This document shows positions 1-13,605 of a DNA stretch of 64,000 bases, one piece after another. The stretch's first letter is position 1. The number at the start of each line of letters is the position of its first letter. The translations under genes and the position numbers were made by a program. Source of the stretch: Sphagnum compactum. Lineage: Eukaryota; Bryophyta; Sphagnopsida; Sphagnales. The stretch is from contig OZ234500.1 in NCBI GenBank assembly GCA_965153455.1, positions 8,122,001-8,186,000 on the forward strand. The letters run 5' to 3'. The notes below the pieces were generated by a model. The model was given only the letters and a program-made list of their open reading frames with translations, did no database searches and was not told the DNA's origin.

Positions 1-2855
1 TATCAGTAATTTATTATAATAATTGAATAATTAATTAATAATATATAATTATTATAAATTTGAAATATAAAAACTTAAAACCATACATTATTATTATTAT
101 TATAAGTAATCAATTATGAAATAATACTATATTATAATAATTACCATTTGCAGCTAGCCTAGGTTAGCTATTTTTATTATATATTATTATGTCATTTGTT
201 AGATCTATTATGATTTATTATTTAAATAAAAATAAAACTTTTAATAAATACATTAGTAATTTGAAAAGAATTTAGTAATAATATAATACTATATTGGACT
301 TTTAATAATTATTTCAGTAATTAGATAATTATTTTCTTATCATTCTAATATCATCATCATCATCATTATGAGCATTATGTAATAAAATATTACTATTTAA
401 ATAAAATTAATGAAAGATAATATTGAAATCTAGTTTTTAATTACATTTAATTAATATAAACATATAATATCATATTGATATAAATAATAATGAATGTCAT
501 TTGTAATAATTTTAAGAAGTATAATAAGATGGTTTGGATAAACTTGTAATATGGGCACAATGTATTTAGTAAATATTTTGTATAAAATTTTAATATACTC
601 AAAATATACACTAATTAGTGTAACCTTAATATTGAGGCCATTTATGCTAATAATATTACTTGACTACACATGTAAAATGGTTGTTCACATACATTCAAAA
701 TATACATCTATAAATCTTAATACACCCAATTATATTCCTTAGAATTCATAAAATATATCTTTGTATATTCATAAGATTGCAACTAAATTGGTCACATTTG
801 CAACTAATGGAACATAAATTGTTCTTCTTGGATGAAAACCAAATTAAATGTTGTTCACATAGAAGGATGAACACCAAAATAGTCACAAACTAGTTGTAGT
901 GTAATCGCAAATATGACCAACAGAAGAAATAGTTGCAAAAACGTCCAAATGTAGTTGCAAGTAACTAATAGTCGCATGTAGTCGCAAATAAAGTGGTTAC
1001 ATTTTGGTCAATTTCTGCTAGTGTATTATCAAAAAAAAAAATACCGACCCCAAATTGGTATTTACGTAATCTTATGAAGTTGAACTTACTATCACATTTT
1101 AATCAACTCATAATAATCATAGTTATAATTAAAGTTTTGTGATCTAAAATAGGTCCTAACTTTAAAATGTAGTGTGTTGATTTTATTTTTGAATGTCAAC
1201 ATGTGAAAGTTATCCCTAACAATTATTTGCCACATTTATAGTTCACGGTTACCATTAACAACCATATGTCATTGATAAATTATTGTCCATAGATCTACTA
1301 TTGACATCAATTTAATATTAACCTTGTGTAAAACCAACAAGATGCCCACACATAAAATGCAATGTTAATTCGAATAACTTGATTCACGTTTTTGTGTGTG
1401 TTTTTGTCTTTACATGCTTTTAATTATTCTTTTTTGTCTTACCAATTTCTTTAATGTGAAAATCTATTTTAAAATATGGGTTTTTGATTCATTTGTAAAA
1501 TTTGATTTTACTATTGTTGTTTTAGTGTGTCTTTTAAATACATTGTAAACATTTCAAAATGCAACTTATCCTCTTCTTATGTCAGCAACCATTAAAGAAA
1601 ACCATACCTTAAATCCCATATTCATAATTGATGAGAAACTTTTATGTATGATTAAATATGTATATGAAATCATGTGATCAACTTATAAATTGCATGGATG
1701 TTCTTTAAAGTTAAGTCAATACAATTGACACTACATTGCTCCTTGATTATAAGCATAACCTTCAACAAAAAAAATTATTTTGTTAAAAAATAATGTAATG
1801 CATACAATCAATTGTTCAATTTATAAGCTTTAAATTTGTGTCTACATTTTCTATAGTTAAAATGGTAAGAACATTAGAAAATAATGTGTGAAATTAACAC
1901 AAGGAAATAACATCAAAGGGGGAGGGTGAGGGAGATGACATGCCCAGTTATTTGGTTAGTTATAATGTAGATAGTTTACCATGCAATTCCTTTACAAATT
2001 TAATGATAAATTGATATTCAATATATAAAAAATTGGTCCATAATATCTCCTTATCGCCTAGATGCCACATTTTAAACAATTTTACCTTTAAAAATTTAAA
2101 GAAGTAATTAAACTTTTTAAGAAACATTTTGATGTTGTGCAAGTATTCTTGGATGTTCATTTCATAAAGGAACAACCTTGTGTGTATTTTTCCAATTTCA
2201 ACTTTTGGTTTTTATGCTTTAGAAAGGTGTGAAATTGATTTCTCAAATTTATACATTGTTTATGATTTTACATTTATTTATTTTCTTGGCTTCATATAAT
2301 TTCATTTGCACATGTCAAAATTTATCATTCAAATAGGTAACTCCATCTTAAAACATTAAACATGTTTATCATAGAAACCATTAAAATTATAAATAAATCA
2401 AAATCAAATTTAAAAAAAATTATAACTAACATACAACTAGTGGTTCTCAACTAAGTATTTAGAATTGATTTTTTTGCATAACCAAAAATTATTGTCCCAA
2501 AAACATAACTGAGTAAATTAATAACACGAGGTATTATTTTGAAAGTCAAATTCACTAACAAGTCCAAAAGTAATTTAATAACCTATCATAGTTCTAAATT
2601 ACTATAAGAAAACAATTGTTGACCAACATTAGTTTGTACCAATGTTGACTAGTTTTCACATTGTTCTTGCACAACCAATGAAAAAGTTCATGGTGAATTT
2701 TTTTCTAACTCACATATGTCAAATAATTACATTTTAAATTTTTTTAGACCTATCTAATATCAATTTGTTATTTTAAATAATACCTTTATCACTAGTCTTG
2801 GTTATTTCCTTGATACAATTAATTAGTATGCATAAGGGTTTTAAGGGCATATTAT
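1..2855. other. AT-rich intergenic DNA, no gene recognised
   Basis: Very AT-rich, with homopolymer and TAA/ATT runs. No open frame shows a recognisable domain, and the short frames present look random. I see no gene or RNA here. Confidence 0.6.
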
Positions 2856-2891
2856 GATATGGGCATAAGGATAAGTCCTTATGCCCATATC
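2856..2891. repeat. Perfect inverted repeat, 16-bp arms
   Basis: Arms at 2856-2871 and 2876-2891 are exact reverse complements (arm gatatgggcataagga) separated by the 4-base loop taag. Transcribed, it would fold into a tight hairpin. It lies exactly at the switch from AT-rich to GC-richer sequence. It could be the end of a foldback or MITE-like element; no partner end was found. Confidence 0.85.
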
Positions 2892-3600
2892 ACCGTTGAA
2901 AAGCTCTCGATGACGGCTACAACTTTGCTTTAGACCTTATCTCAATCAGAGGTTTGCACACAAAGTTATGGGGCCCCAAAGTTGCGGGAGTCCCAACTTT
3001 AGCAATTTCGGGACTTCTTTTGGGAGTCCCGGGACAGAATGTCATTTGAATGTGGACCTCGTGGAGAGGCACAAAGTATACTATAAGGGGGAAGGTGGTG
3101 GTCTGGGCCAAGTCCGGGCCATGGTGAGTATTGTGAGTTTGAGTTTGCCCGTGGTTCGTCCTAGCACCTAAAGTGCTCCGACTATGCACTACCACCTTGT
3201 GTTTGGTTTTGTGCAGGTCCGTGTGAGTAGTTGATGCTTGTCACTCTTCCTACTCCCATCCCGGAGCTCCAGCACACCCCTCTACCTCCAAAGTGCTGCA
3301 AGCCAAGGAGCGTGCCTCGACTCCTTGCTCTTCCTTTGTTTCAATTTAGACTCACATTTGAGTCTATCAAGGAGCTTGGGGGTGCGTCATAATAGTAATG
3401 GGAGGTCTAAAACAAGCATCACCCACCAACGTAATCTTCCTCTCTATAACAAAAGTTAAAACACATTGAAGAACAATACTAACATGTTGCCTAAAAAACG
3501 AATGCAAAAAAACAAGGATAATGACCTCCCGATCATCTATTGTGGAAAAGACAAACACATTCCCTAATGAAACAATCCATATCACGCCCAAGTGTGCCAT
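2892..3600. other. GC-richer island, unassigned
   Basis: Markedly richer in G and C than its flanks, with repeated 'gggagtccc'-type words around 2987-3035. Open frames on both strands overlap each other (for example 2917-3195 minus and 2968-3171 plus) and none resembles a known protein. It may be a fragment of a mobile element such as an LTR, but no matching second copy was found in the window. Confidence 0.4.
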
Positions 3601-4677
3601 GCACCTCCATGGCCATTAGAATAAATTGGTGCCCTTCATAAAACCCTTTTTACTTGTGGATTGTAGCAATGGCATTATGTTTCACAACTGCACTTGTTGG
3701 TTGATAATGACATTTGAAGCCACTATTTTCCGCATCAGGTTAGTAACCACCACATCAACAATGAAAACTTGGTCCTATTAAGTCATGTAGAGATCAGCTC
3801 ATAATGAAACTCTTAATGTAAGGGCATACCATTGCTTTCACAATACAATGTGCCCACTTTTTCAAATGAGGGCATACATGATGTTTCAAATGGTGTCATG
3901 TGTGGTTATTTATTAACCTCCAAACAGGCAACAAACTAAGTGCGTGCCAAAGCATCCAACCCATGTTCACACTCACACGTGAGAAGACTAGATGCAAAAT
4001 GTTAAATCAACTCGAGACGAAAACGCAATGCTAAGGTGAAAGTAAAATGTGCGATGAAAAACGAACAAATAGATGGCCTAAAAATTAATTGTAACCTTGC
4101 CTCTTTGCTCAAACAAGAACAAATGTGAGCTCTAGACGTTAAAGAAATGGAGTCATCCTCCAAGATAGACCTAAGGGATGTGTCATTGTGAATGTCCATA
4201 AAAGATGCCTATAAACCTAGGGCACTAGTAACTACCAAACTCTGAAAAAGAGTGCATTAGCAATGGCAACTAGCATTTTATGTCTCTATTCACACCTACA
4301 AAGGTGAAACCTTAATGCACCCTCCTCATAACTCACACATGAATCATGAATGCTTCAAAAAAGTTTTAAACATGTTGTGTGATCCATTTGCTTTCACTTG
4401 TGCACTATGTTTTCCCTTTGTGCTTATTTTAAGTTCACTCTTGCCTTCCTTCATTCATTTTTGGTATGTTTTCTCTCCTCACACAAAATCATGTATATAA
4501 TTAGTCAAGAAGAATTAGGTTTGAAAAAAAATTCAATTGAGAATCTTTCTACTACCTTGCATTCTTCAACAAAATCTAAAGCTATGGCGTACCTTTTTCC
4601 ATGGATGCCAAATTTTGATTATACATTGTTTCTAATTCCACCTTTATGTCAAAACGGATACCCATGAAATGATATCA
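3601..4677. other. Intergenic DNA, nothing recognised
   Basis: Mixed AT-rich sequence with short random-looking frames. No domain, RNA gene or clear repeat structure seen. Confidence 0.45.
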
Positions 4678-5200
4678 TTACGTTACAAATTTTCAAGGAA
4701 AACATTTTTTAAAATGCAACTTGTTGAAATCAATTGTGAAGGCAAAAATTGGAATTGTCATTTTGTCAAAATGGAGGCCACATGAAAATAAATGATGTTA
4801 TTTTTTTACAGATTTTCAGGGAATATTTTAAAATTTTAATTCCTTAAAAATTGCAAGGTATTGAAATCAATGGTGAAGGGAAAATTTTTTCTCTTTTTTT
4901 CAAAATGGAGGGCACATGCCATTAAATGGTATGTTTACAAATTTTCAGGGATTGCCCTAAAAAAATTTAAGTTTTCAAATTTTGCAACATGTTCAAATCA
5001 ACAGTGAAGGAAATAAATTGGAATTGCCATTTTTGTCAAAAAGGAAGCAAATGAAATCATATGGTATGTTACAGATTTTAGGTTTTTTTTTAATTTTAAT
5101 TTTCAGTTTTTCAGAGATTGCAGCAATGAAGGGAAAATTTGGACTTTGTCTTTTGTTTTTGGTTGAAAAGAAGGCACATGAAAGAAATTACAGAAAACTG
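4678..5200. repeat. Degenerate tandem repeat, about 130-bp unit, ~4 copies
   Basis: Each unit starts with a variant of 'ttacagattttcaggga', then has 'ttgaaatcaatggtgaagg', a 'gtcaaaatggaggcacatg' segment and 'aaatggtatg'. Copies start near 4681, 4805, 4932 and 5064, giving periods of about 122-132 bases. Divergence is considerable, so it is an old array. Confidence 0.7.
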
Positions 5201-6330
5201 CATCACAAATTGACAAAAAAACCTTAAATCATTAAAAAAATATGACCATTTTTTCTTTGAAGAAAAGGTATCTTGCAACAAGGAAATGTTTTTTCTCTCT
5301 CTCTCTCATTTGTGCAGAATTTCGCCAAAAAAAGGCTGGTCTGATTTTATTTTTTTAAAAGGGGACTGCAACTTGTTTACAGGAAATTTTCTGGAAATAA
5401 TTACCCGAAAGCGCCAGTTTTCAAGGAAATGTTTTTGTCGAAATCGCCATATTTAGACCAAACTAGGTTCTATCATGTCATCAGTATATGGAGGGGTATA
5501 AAAAAAAATCAACTTTTGGCTCTGACCTGTAGCCAAATCTGGCTATATCCTCTTGTACAGCATGGCCAGTTCACCTACCTTAGAAAATTGAAATAATAAT
5601 AATAATTTAAAAACCCTGACTCCTAGCTATGTTACTGTGAAGGGAAAAACGAATTGGTAGGTACCTACTACCTACGGTATCTGAAGTTGTGTTTATGGGC
5701 GTTGATGGATGAAGAAGAAGAAGAAGAAGAGGCGATGAAGGAAGTCTCCGCTCGCGAAGGCGACAATATTAGTTGATAATCTGACTCGAAACTGGCGCCG
5801 AGAAAGCTCACCTGGAACAGCAGCATCTCATTATTGGACTTCATCCTCTGCCTCTTCTTCGTCTTCTTCTTCTTCGTTTTGTCAGCAACTCTTGCTGCAC
5901 TTCTCGTGTTTCTCACTCTCCTTCTTTGCCATTTTTCCTTCGCCGTCTATTAGCTCCTTTCCGTGTCTCCTGCTTCGCTCCTCTCATGCTGCGGATCAAG
6001 TATCGTGCCACCGGCGCGTACCCGAAGAAGCTGCGCACAAATTTGGGTGTCATTCTGTGCACAATTGACTCCCATTTGATTAGATTTGGTCGGGAAGCAG
6101 AAGCAGGCTTGCCCTGGCACGATTTTGATGTCCGTGCTTCGTTTTAGTAGTCGGGGATTGGAGCTTCCTTCGCTATAGCGGGGCCAAGAACCTACAAGCG
6201 AGAAGGACTTCTTGGCTTTCAAGGACTAGAGGTTTGATCCGTTTGTGTAGTAGTCACATTTTAGGTCAAAGGGAAAAAGACAGAAACGCAAAGCTGGAGG
6301 GATAGAGATTAGAAACGGAAGCAGCGGGAT
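5201..6330 (+). promoter_or_regulatory. Upstream/leader region of the syntaxin gene
   Basis: The sequence changes at about 5640 from AT-rich to mixed composition and contains a GAA/AAG microsatellite (about 5707-5735). Purine-rich AAG tracts are common in plant 5' leaders. The region runs to the syntaxin start codon at 6331. A TATA box or transcription start could not be fixed with confidence, and an upstream leader intron cannot be excluded. Confidence 0.4.
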
Positions 6331-9092
6331 ATGGCATTTGCTGTTGGATCACTGCCGGCTTCGTCACGGAGGGATCGAACTTCAGAATTCCATGCAATTG
6401 CCGACCGTTTAAGGAAAGCACAGCCATCATATGGATCTGCTACCAATGGATCAGTTACCACTAGCAATGGGCATAATCAAGAATCGTCAAAGCTGCTGGG
6501 ACGTGAACCGTCCGAGTCTACTCATTCGGAATTCAACAAGCGAGCCTCACGGATCGGTCTCAGCATACATCAAACTTCACAAAAACTCTCGAAGCTCACA
6601 AAGTGTACGGTGTACTGCCCAGATATACTCTGCTAACAATATGTGCTTCTTTTTTTTGCCTTGTCTGCTTCTTGTTATATTCTCCTTAACCAGCATTGGT
6701 AGTTGGAGATGTGACCTGGTGATATTTCTTAAGGATCCACAATTAGCACTAAGATTCTTGTAGTATCTTGGACCATATGGTAGTGCAAACATAACTGAGT
6801 GTCTAATGTTTCAATGTGAGAGTCTTTGTTTTCCATTGTTATTGAGTTGAGTGGTTGCTGTTGCTCCATACTGAATATCTGGTAAAAGTTCCATTCATTC
6901 ATTGGGATCTTCACTGGTGGCAGAATAGTTAATGCCCATCACATTTTCCTCTGATGCGGAAATTACAGTTTCTTCATGGAACATATCTGTAAGAAGTAAG
7001 TCTGTGCAGCATAACATTTGCACGGATTGCCCAGTCTTGGTTCTTTTGACAAATACTGAGCTAGAGGACTGATTCCATGTGCTGTATTGTCTTGTCAATT
7101 CATGTACGCGAGGAGTCCTGGTATGCAAGTGGGTAGGCAGTAGGTGCCTGCCTATTCAATTTTCCCTAGCAACTCCACTAACTGTGCAGTATTTGTGGCT
7201 ATGTTGCAGTGGCAAAGAGGACATCAATGTTTGATGATCCAGCTGTAGAGATACAAGATCTTACTTCAGTCATCAAGCAGGATATAACTGCACTGAATGC
7301 AGCCATATCAGACTTACAGGTTCTTTGTGATTCACGGAATGATGCGGCAAATCGAACCAAGCATAGTACTGAGCATTCGACTACTATTGTGGATGACCTG
7401 AAGAGCCGACTCATGAGCACAACCAAGGACTTTAAGGATGTTCTGACGATGAGGACAGAGGTGAGCTTGCATCCAAACAGGAGAACAGATTGATGACCAA
7501 ACTGCATTGCAGACCTGTTAACTGCTGTCGTTCTTCACAGGTGCATCTTGTTCCTCATGCAGTGGTGCTTTCTCTATCACCTGCAGAACTTGAAAGTTCA
7601 TCAGAATAGACAGCAGATTTTCTCAGCAAAACCCTCTAAAGATCAGTCAAATCCATTTGCCCGACAGCGGCCACTTGCAACTGCCAGCAGTACCAGTACA
7701 AGTACTGCTTTAAGTGTCTCTCCTGCTCCATGGGCAAATGGGGCCACCTCTAACTCTCAGCTTTTCAGCTCAAGGTACATTCATGCGAATCCCTGGATTC
7801 TTGAGTGTTTGGAACTTGATTGGTAGAGACTGACTGAGTGCAGCTGATATTTCTTACATCCATGATGCAAACAACACAGGAAAATTAGTTTACAGTTCTC
7901 TAGAAACTCTTGGCATCAGAATGTTTTCAAGACAGACTGTATCAGAGGTCTTCAGAAGGGCAGACTTCTGGCAAACTTTTAAATTGGTTCATCCAATGCT
8001 TTCCAGCTGTACAATACCTTCATCTCTACTTTTGAGTTTGAGGGCACCAGAATGGATTGATAGACAGTTTCTTGGATTTCTCTCAGAGATGTAATTTGAT
8101 ATGACTTTTTAACCGGAGTTCTGCTTCAGGATTCACCAACACTTATCTCAGAATTCAATGGATTTTCTGAAAAGAGAAAAACAGCTTATGGGGGTTTTCA
8201 CTCAGCTCTTCTTTCTTTCAATGTGCTCCTCATTGGGAAGCCATGTTGTACATATTGTTTTACAGGCGGCGATCAACACTTGATGATTCTGAACCAAGAG
8301 CAGCACAAGGGCCAGGGCAGATGCAGCAACAAATGGTACCTGTACAGGATAGCTACATGCAGAACAGAGCAGAGGCACTTCAAAATGTGGAGTCTACAAT
8401 TGTGGAGCTCAGCAACATCTTCTCGCAATTGGCCACCATGGTAGCCCAGCAAGGTGAAATGGCAATCAGGTCTGACAATCTAAAATTCAAGGCCTGTCAC
8501 TTCTTTTTTCCAGGGATCCAGCCAGTCCATTGATCAACCCATCTACTGTCAAATGGGATCTTAATTTTCTTTTCCATCATCACTATTTAAGGATACATTG
8601 GTCTTAGAATTCTACACCAGTAACTATGGCTGGAAGCATTTTGTCTGCTGTGCACTTTTGGCTTTAAATTTTCAAGGGTGAGAGATAGCTTTGGATTCTG
8701 GAATTGGGTAGGTATCCACTATTTAAGGCTTGGAAGTACAGACTTTGAAACATTGGCTGCAGGTGTGAAAATTCTAGAGAAAGTGTGTGCTTAGAGTCGT
8801 GCAAACATGTGGGTGCTAAAGTGTAGTGTTTGCACTCTGTGGAGTCACTGCTTCTCAAGAATACCTGGTGCTAGAAACTTGCCAGGATTCTGAGGATCCT
8901 GGATTTTGCTGGCCTGTCTGGATGGTGTGCAGAATTGATGAAAACATGGATGACACATTGGCAAATGTGGAAGGGGCACAGGGACAACTTCTTAAGTATC
9001 TGAACAGCATCTCTTCCAATCGCTGGCTCATCATCAAGATATTTTTTGTGTTAGTCCTATTTCTACTTGTATTTGTTCTTCTCGTAGCTTAG
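6331..9092 (+). CDS. SYP31/32-like: Syntaxin of plants 31/32-like Qa-SNARE (Sed5/syntaxin-5 family)
   Basis: Golgi Qa-SNARE expected to act in ER-Golgi and intra-Golgi vesicle fusion. Five exons: 6331-6604, 7210-7460, 7587-7774, 8266-8469 and 8933-9092 (stop TAG), coding for 358 residues. All junctions are GT-AG and phases agree. Residues 17-27 carry the Sed5-type N-terminal segment DRTSEFHAIAD. The Habc region spans roughly residues 90-190. The SNARE motif lies at about 272-335, with the zero-layer glutamine at Q300 in the 'AQQGE' stretch. A tail-anchor membrane segment covers about 338-357, ending 'VLLVA' as in plant SYP31/32. The start is the first in-frame ATG before the conserved DRT motif. 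Length is close to that of SYP31/32. The central Ser/Pro/Thr linker is poorly conserved, as is usual. No break is seen. Confidence 0.93.
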
Positions 9093-9744
9093 TAACCGAC
9101 TGACTTCATTACTACTTTTGAAAGAATTCTAGCTGAGCCATATCTTTTAGTGCAGCTGAGCAAACCAGCCCCACCCCCCACCATTCATTTGTTCGGACAG
9201 TTCCTTGGAGTCTCAGAAGAGAACTTCCTGTACTATAACAGTGCACTTCGATACATTAAGCTGTGACTAAGTTCCATTTCTGCATCTAGAGAATGTGGGG
9301 TCGCATGTAGTCTGGTTGATGTGTTGCTCAGGTGTGTTCTAACTGGATTTGACTGGGCCTGAAACTTTCTGCGGCAAGGTTCAAAAGAATAGTCCTAGGG
9401 GTTTGATGGCTATCCCTTGTATGTATCCTTTGTATAACAACTCGATTTGAACTCTACAACCAATCCTAGGGGTTGTAGGGGCTTGATGTTACATGTCATT
9501 TTTGATTGCTAACATTTGACTAAATTGATCTTTTTGATTATTTGGTCAATAGAACGTTTGGTCAAATTAGACGTGAAAAAGACATCTATGGTGAAAATGG
9601 ACAATGATGTGATCAAATGAGGCAATTGTACTATTTGAACAAACAATCAAAATAACCACTATAGTCAATGTCACTAATCAAAAGTGACACATGTCATTCA
9701 AATAATAATTTAGTATGACATGATTTTAAGGGGATTGTTGTAGC
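9093..9744. other. 3' flank of the syntaxin gene and intergenic DNA
   Basis: The first part, to about 9480, has the composition of the syntaxin locus and probably holds its 3' UTR. A short duplication of 'tcctaggggtt' occurs at about 9392 and 9466. After that the sequence is AT-rich, with no gene seen. Confidence 0.4.
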
Positions 9745-10195
9745 ATCCAATCACTAGATGGCAAGGGTAGCTAGCTAGCTAGGGTGCACTAGGTAGACAA
9801 GCTAACTAATTTGTCTTGATAAGTAGGTTAAGAGTTAGTCTAGGTAAGTAAGGTAGTTAATATACTTTAAATCAGTAAGATGGTAGCTAATTAGTTATAT
9901 TATGCTAAGTAGATAGGGTAGTTAGCTATTCTATGTTGGCTAGATAGTGTAGCTAGCTAGTTTAAATAGGTTAGGTAGCTAACAGGATAGTTAGTTTAGG
10001 TAGGCAGGCAAGCTAGTGAACCTATGTAAGTAGGGTAGTTACTTTAGTTAAGGTATATAGGATGGTAACTAGCTAGCTATTCTATGCTAGTTAAGGATTG
10101 TATCTAGTTTGTTAATCTAGTCTAGGTAAGTACGATAACTACTTAATTAGATCAAACTAGATATGAAGGTTACAACTTACCTACCTATTATGTTT
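9745..10195. repeat. TAG/GTAG-dense degenerate simple-sequence tract
   Basis: About 450 bases dominated by words such as agctag, ggtag, gtaagtag and tagttag, often as 'tagctagctag'. The phase drifts, so it is a degenerate low-complexity tract rather than a clean tandem array. Both strands are rich in stop codons, which rules out coding. Confidence 0.7.
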
Positions 10196-10289
10196 TTTTT
10201 AACCTACTTATGTAAGTAGTGAAAAATATGCGTGGAATAAAAATGCTCATAATAATATGATGACAAAATATGTTACTATATGGAGATGT

Positions 10290-10353
10290 GGTGCACTAGA
10301 TAGAGATTTGATCTTTCAATGTGAAGCTGGGTTCAACTCCTTAGAATTGCACC
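10290..10353 (+). repeat. tRNA-like segment, possible SINE head
   Basis: The ends are complementary (ggtgca at 5', tgcacc at 3'). A good internal B-box, ggttcaactcc, starts near 10330, preceded by an anticodon-arm-like 'ctttcaatgtgaag'. It is about 64 bases, short for a real tRNA, and the D-arm/A-box is poor, so a functional tRNA is unlikely. It fits a decayed tRNA-derived SINE. Confidence 0.4.
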
Positions 10354-13300
10354 CTATTTACTCGCCTAGGGGCCTATGTAGGCTATGCTCATTATACTAA
10401 GTTAGCTCTATGTTAAACATGCTAGGTTGAATTAGATTTTTTTAACTACTTATCAACCCCTACCCATCTACTACCTAAATAGCTAGGACCTACTTGCTTA
10501 TGAAAAAAACCTATTATTGGAATAAGTAAATAATGTTTTCTCATTATTACAAGAAAATTTATTGTAAATTTTTAAGTTTTGTTCTCCTAAAAATTATTAA
10601 CAAAGTTGTTGTTAAATTGGACTCAACCTTTTGACTAGGTCCATCACCTAACCAATCAAGAATACCATTAATGAAATTGGCCAACTCCCAATCAACTTGT
10701 TTTAAATGGCATTTTGGTCAAAATGTTCAATATTTTTGGGTAATTTTTGACCAATTTTTGTAATAACAAACAATTATTTCTTGCAGTGATCAATTATTTT
10801 GACAATTTAATGGTTTTAGTGACTTTGACTTTGTGGCTCTATGATTTTGGTAAATTAATGGTTCTATGATTATGGTTTTGGTAACTCCATGACGAATTAT
10901 TTAAATGATTACATAATGATTTTGTTAACTAGGATAAAAGCATAAAATATATTTTTAATAGTTAATAGGTGATGTTAATGACGGTGTAATGAATGGCTAC
11001 TAAAAAACATCATAGAAAAAATATCCTTCTATCAATTAATCCATATGTTCATTTCATGTGTACAAATGGATGAATCTCATAGTCTTAAATGAATCCAGGA
11101 GAAAAATCACAATTGAGGATGTAGGGTTTGTAAGAAAGATGCCAATAAAAAAGAAAGCAAATACATCACCTAAGCAAAAACTTCACATGCAGATGGTTGA
11201 ATCATTACATTTGAACACCATGGAAGCAACCTGCAATCACCATTTTGATGTTTATAACCATGATAAGTTGGCCTAATGCAATGTGGAAAATAATCTAGAC
11301 CACTTTCCTAAACCAATACCCAAATTCACAACTTATCCAATACACATTTAATGATCAATTATGTCGCACTTTAAAAGACTTGAAATTAAATAACTTAAAC
11401 AAAGATGATAGTGAAAATTGATTTTTTAAAAAGGGATTTTGGCATGTCCTAAGACCACAAATTGGCAATTTTCATGCAATGTTACATTGAAAAGGTGGCA
11501 AAACATGATTCAAGGTCATATTCCATTTGTTGTCTAATTTGTAACTCAAGTTTTGTTGACCTAGATGTTCCTAGTGCAGCTTTTAATTCTTTTACAAAAT
11601 TCACTTGAGTTTTATTCCCTCAAAAAAGGCTATTACAAAAGAAGATTTTACAACTACAATTCATGGACATTGTAGTTGAATGGCAAGGCATATGAAAGTT
11701 AAATTTTAAAAAGCAAAAACCACTTCTAGTTATGAAGTTAAATAGTTATGTTGAGGGTGCAATCACAATATAACAACCCATTCAAGATTGTAATCACTAT
11801 TTAATTTTCACAAGTGATACAAATACTTAAGTTAATGTTGAAAAGTTTTGAATGAACTCATAACACAATATTTTTTAATGTAATATGGGAACATTTAGAA
11901 AAAATGGAAGTGGATATAATGAATGTAGAATATCCAAAAAAAACTTTTAAAATAATGTAACCAATGTTTTCATTATTTACAAGTTTTGAAATGATTTGAA
12001 AACATGTCTATGGGAAAACTTTTAAATATACCTTTACATGAAAGTATACTACAACATATTTTTGGTTCATATAATTATTATTTTAAAAATCGTCTTGTAA
12101 AACATGATTTTAAGAATATTTTACATAAACAAACTTTAATCCTTAGCATGAATGGTTATTTATATCCAGCTTACACCCTTGAAAAAAAATGTTTAAACAT
12201 GACATGAATATTTAGAAAATGAAGAAGGTAAATATTAACAACCTCAAGGAAGTTAGGAACTAGATGTCATAATTGATGTAAAATTAAGGGAGAATGTAAA
12301 AAACATTTTTAGACATTTAACTAGAAGTTTCCATTTTAACCATGGTCAAGTGGGCCCACCAAGTGTTGTTTGATGGCTTTAAATGTGAAATCCATGCATT
12401 TTTTGTGCGGACCAAACACAATGCCAACTCCATAGAACCAACCAAAGTAAAGTTGGTCAAAGCCTTGAACAATGTTGGAATTGTTCGGCTGTACTCAACA
12501 TGTCACAAACACCAACATTGGGATCCATTGATTGACGAACACATTCTTGCATTTTTTTTGCATTGAAAAAACCAAGAGAATTAGTTTTAACTAATGGAAA
12601 CCAAAAAACCATGTGGCTTTTAAATCCATATTTTGACATCCCACATGGCCTAGCATGACCTTTTATTATTAGCATTTGTTAAATTTCATTTACTAAAGAT
12701 GTAAGGAAGATTATGAATCTTGTTGTTAGTTCAAAAAGATATTTTGAAGCTTGTTTGGAAGGTTATAAGAACCTTCCTTCCATTGATTTTTTTTCTTTTG
12801 TCAAATCATATTTGATCATATAGTTTGATCTAATTTAAGTTGAAAGCTCATGAAAGCTCGTTGTAATCAACTTTATTGCAATATTCTATGATTAATCCAA
12901 TTGTGATAAAATATTCAAGTTTTGTTTACATAATGATAACTTAATTTTATTACATGTGTCATCAAATGTGAGTGGAATAAAATCAAGTGGACCAAATCAA
13001 AAAATTACATCAAAACATGGCATCCACATGGACTAGGACATTTTGCAATTGTGTCCTTAACCTAATCATGTAGTCATGAATGTCATGTCCTTTATGATTG
13101 TTAGCAAATTTTAGTTGTGAATATTATTACATTCCTAGGATCAACCATTATAATCATGCAAATTATTATTACAGTATTAGGGTTAGCCATAATGGTCACA
13201 TGTCCTATTACTTGTTTGCCTAGGTCAATTACTATAATGGTATGTAATTACTAATATTACATGAGATGTATCAATTGGATGAAAAACCATGATGTCTTTA

Positions 13301-13605
13301 CATTACATATCATGTATTAAAATGGTAATTAATTTCATCATGATATTATTCCATTATTTATTTCATCTTTTTTTTTAAAACAAGTGTTTTCATTTTTCCA
13401 TTAAAAAAAATAATAAGAAAACTTGTGCAATTTGTTTTTGTGTTTTTACATATGATAATTAAATTCCACTAATTTTTCTAATTAAATGGAAAGAAATTAC
13501 CAAATGTTTGATACCACAAGGGTGGAAATCAACAAATGTAGCAAGTCATAAGTAAGTCTAGGGGAAAAAAATTTAAAAATGAATGTGACTTTCATTTGAA
13601 ACTAG
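10354..13605. other. AT-rich intergenic DNA, no gene recognised
   Basis: Short frames exist (for example 11058-11276, 12004-12207 and 12342-12566) but none shows a domain, conserved motif or splice-supported extension. Composition is uniform and AT-rich. Probably old mobile-element residue. Confidence 0.45.

Noticed and set aside
2917-3195. Overlapping plus and minus frames in the GC-rich island
   Set aside because: Open frames on both strands are expected in GC-rich DNA; neither looks like a protein family.
10290-10353. A functional tRNA gene
   Set aside because: Too short, with a poor D-arm and A-box; treated as a SINE-like relic.
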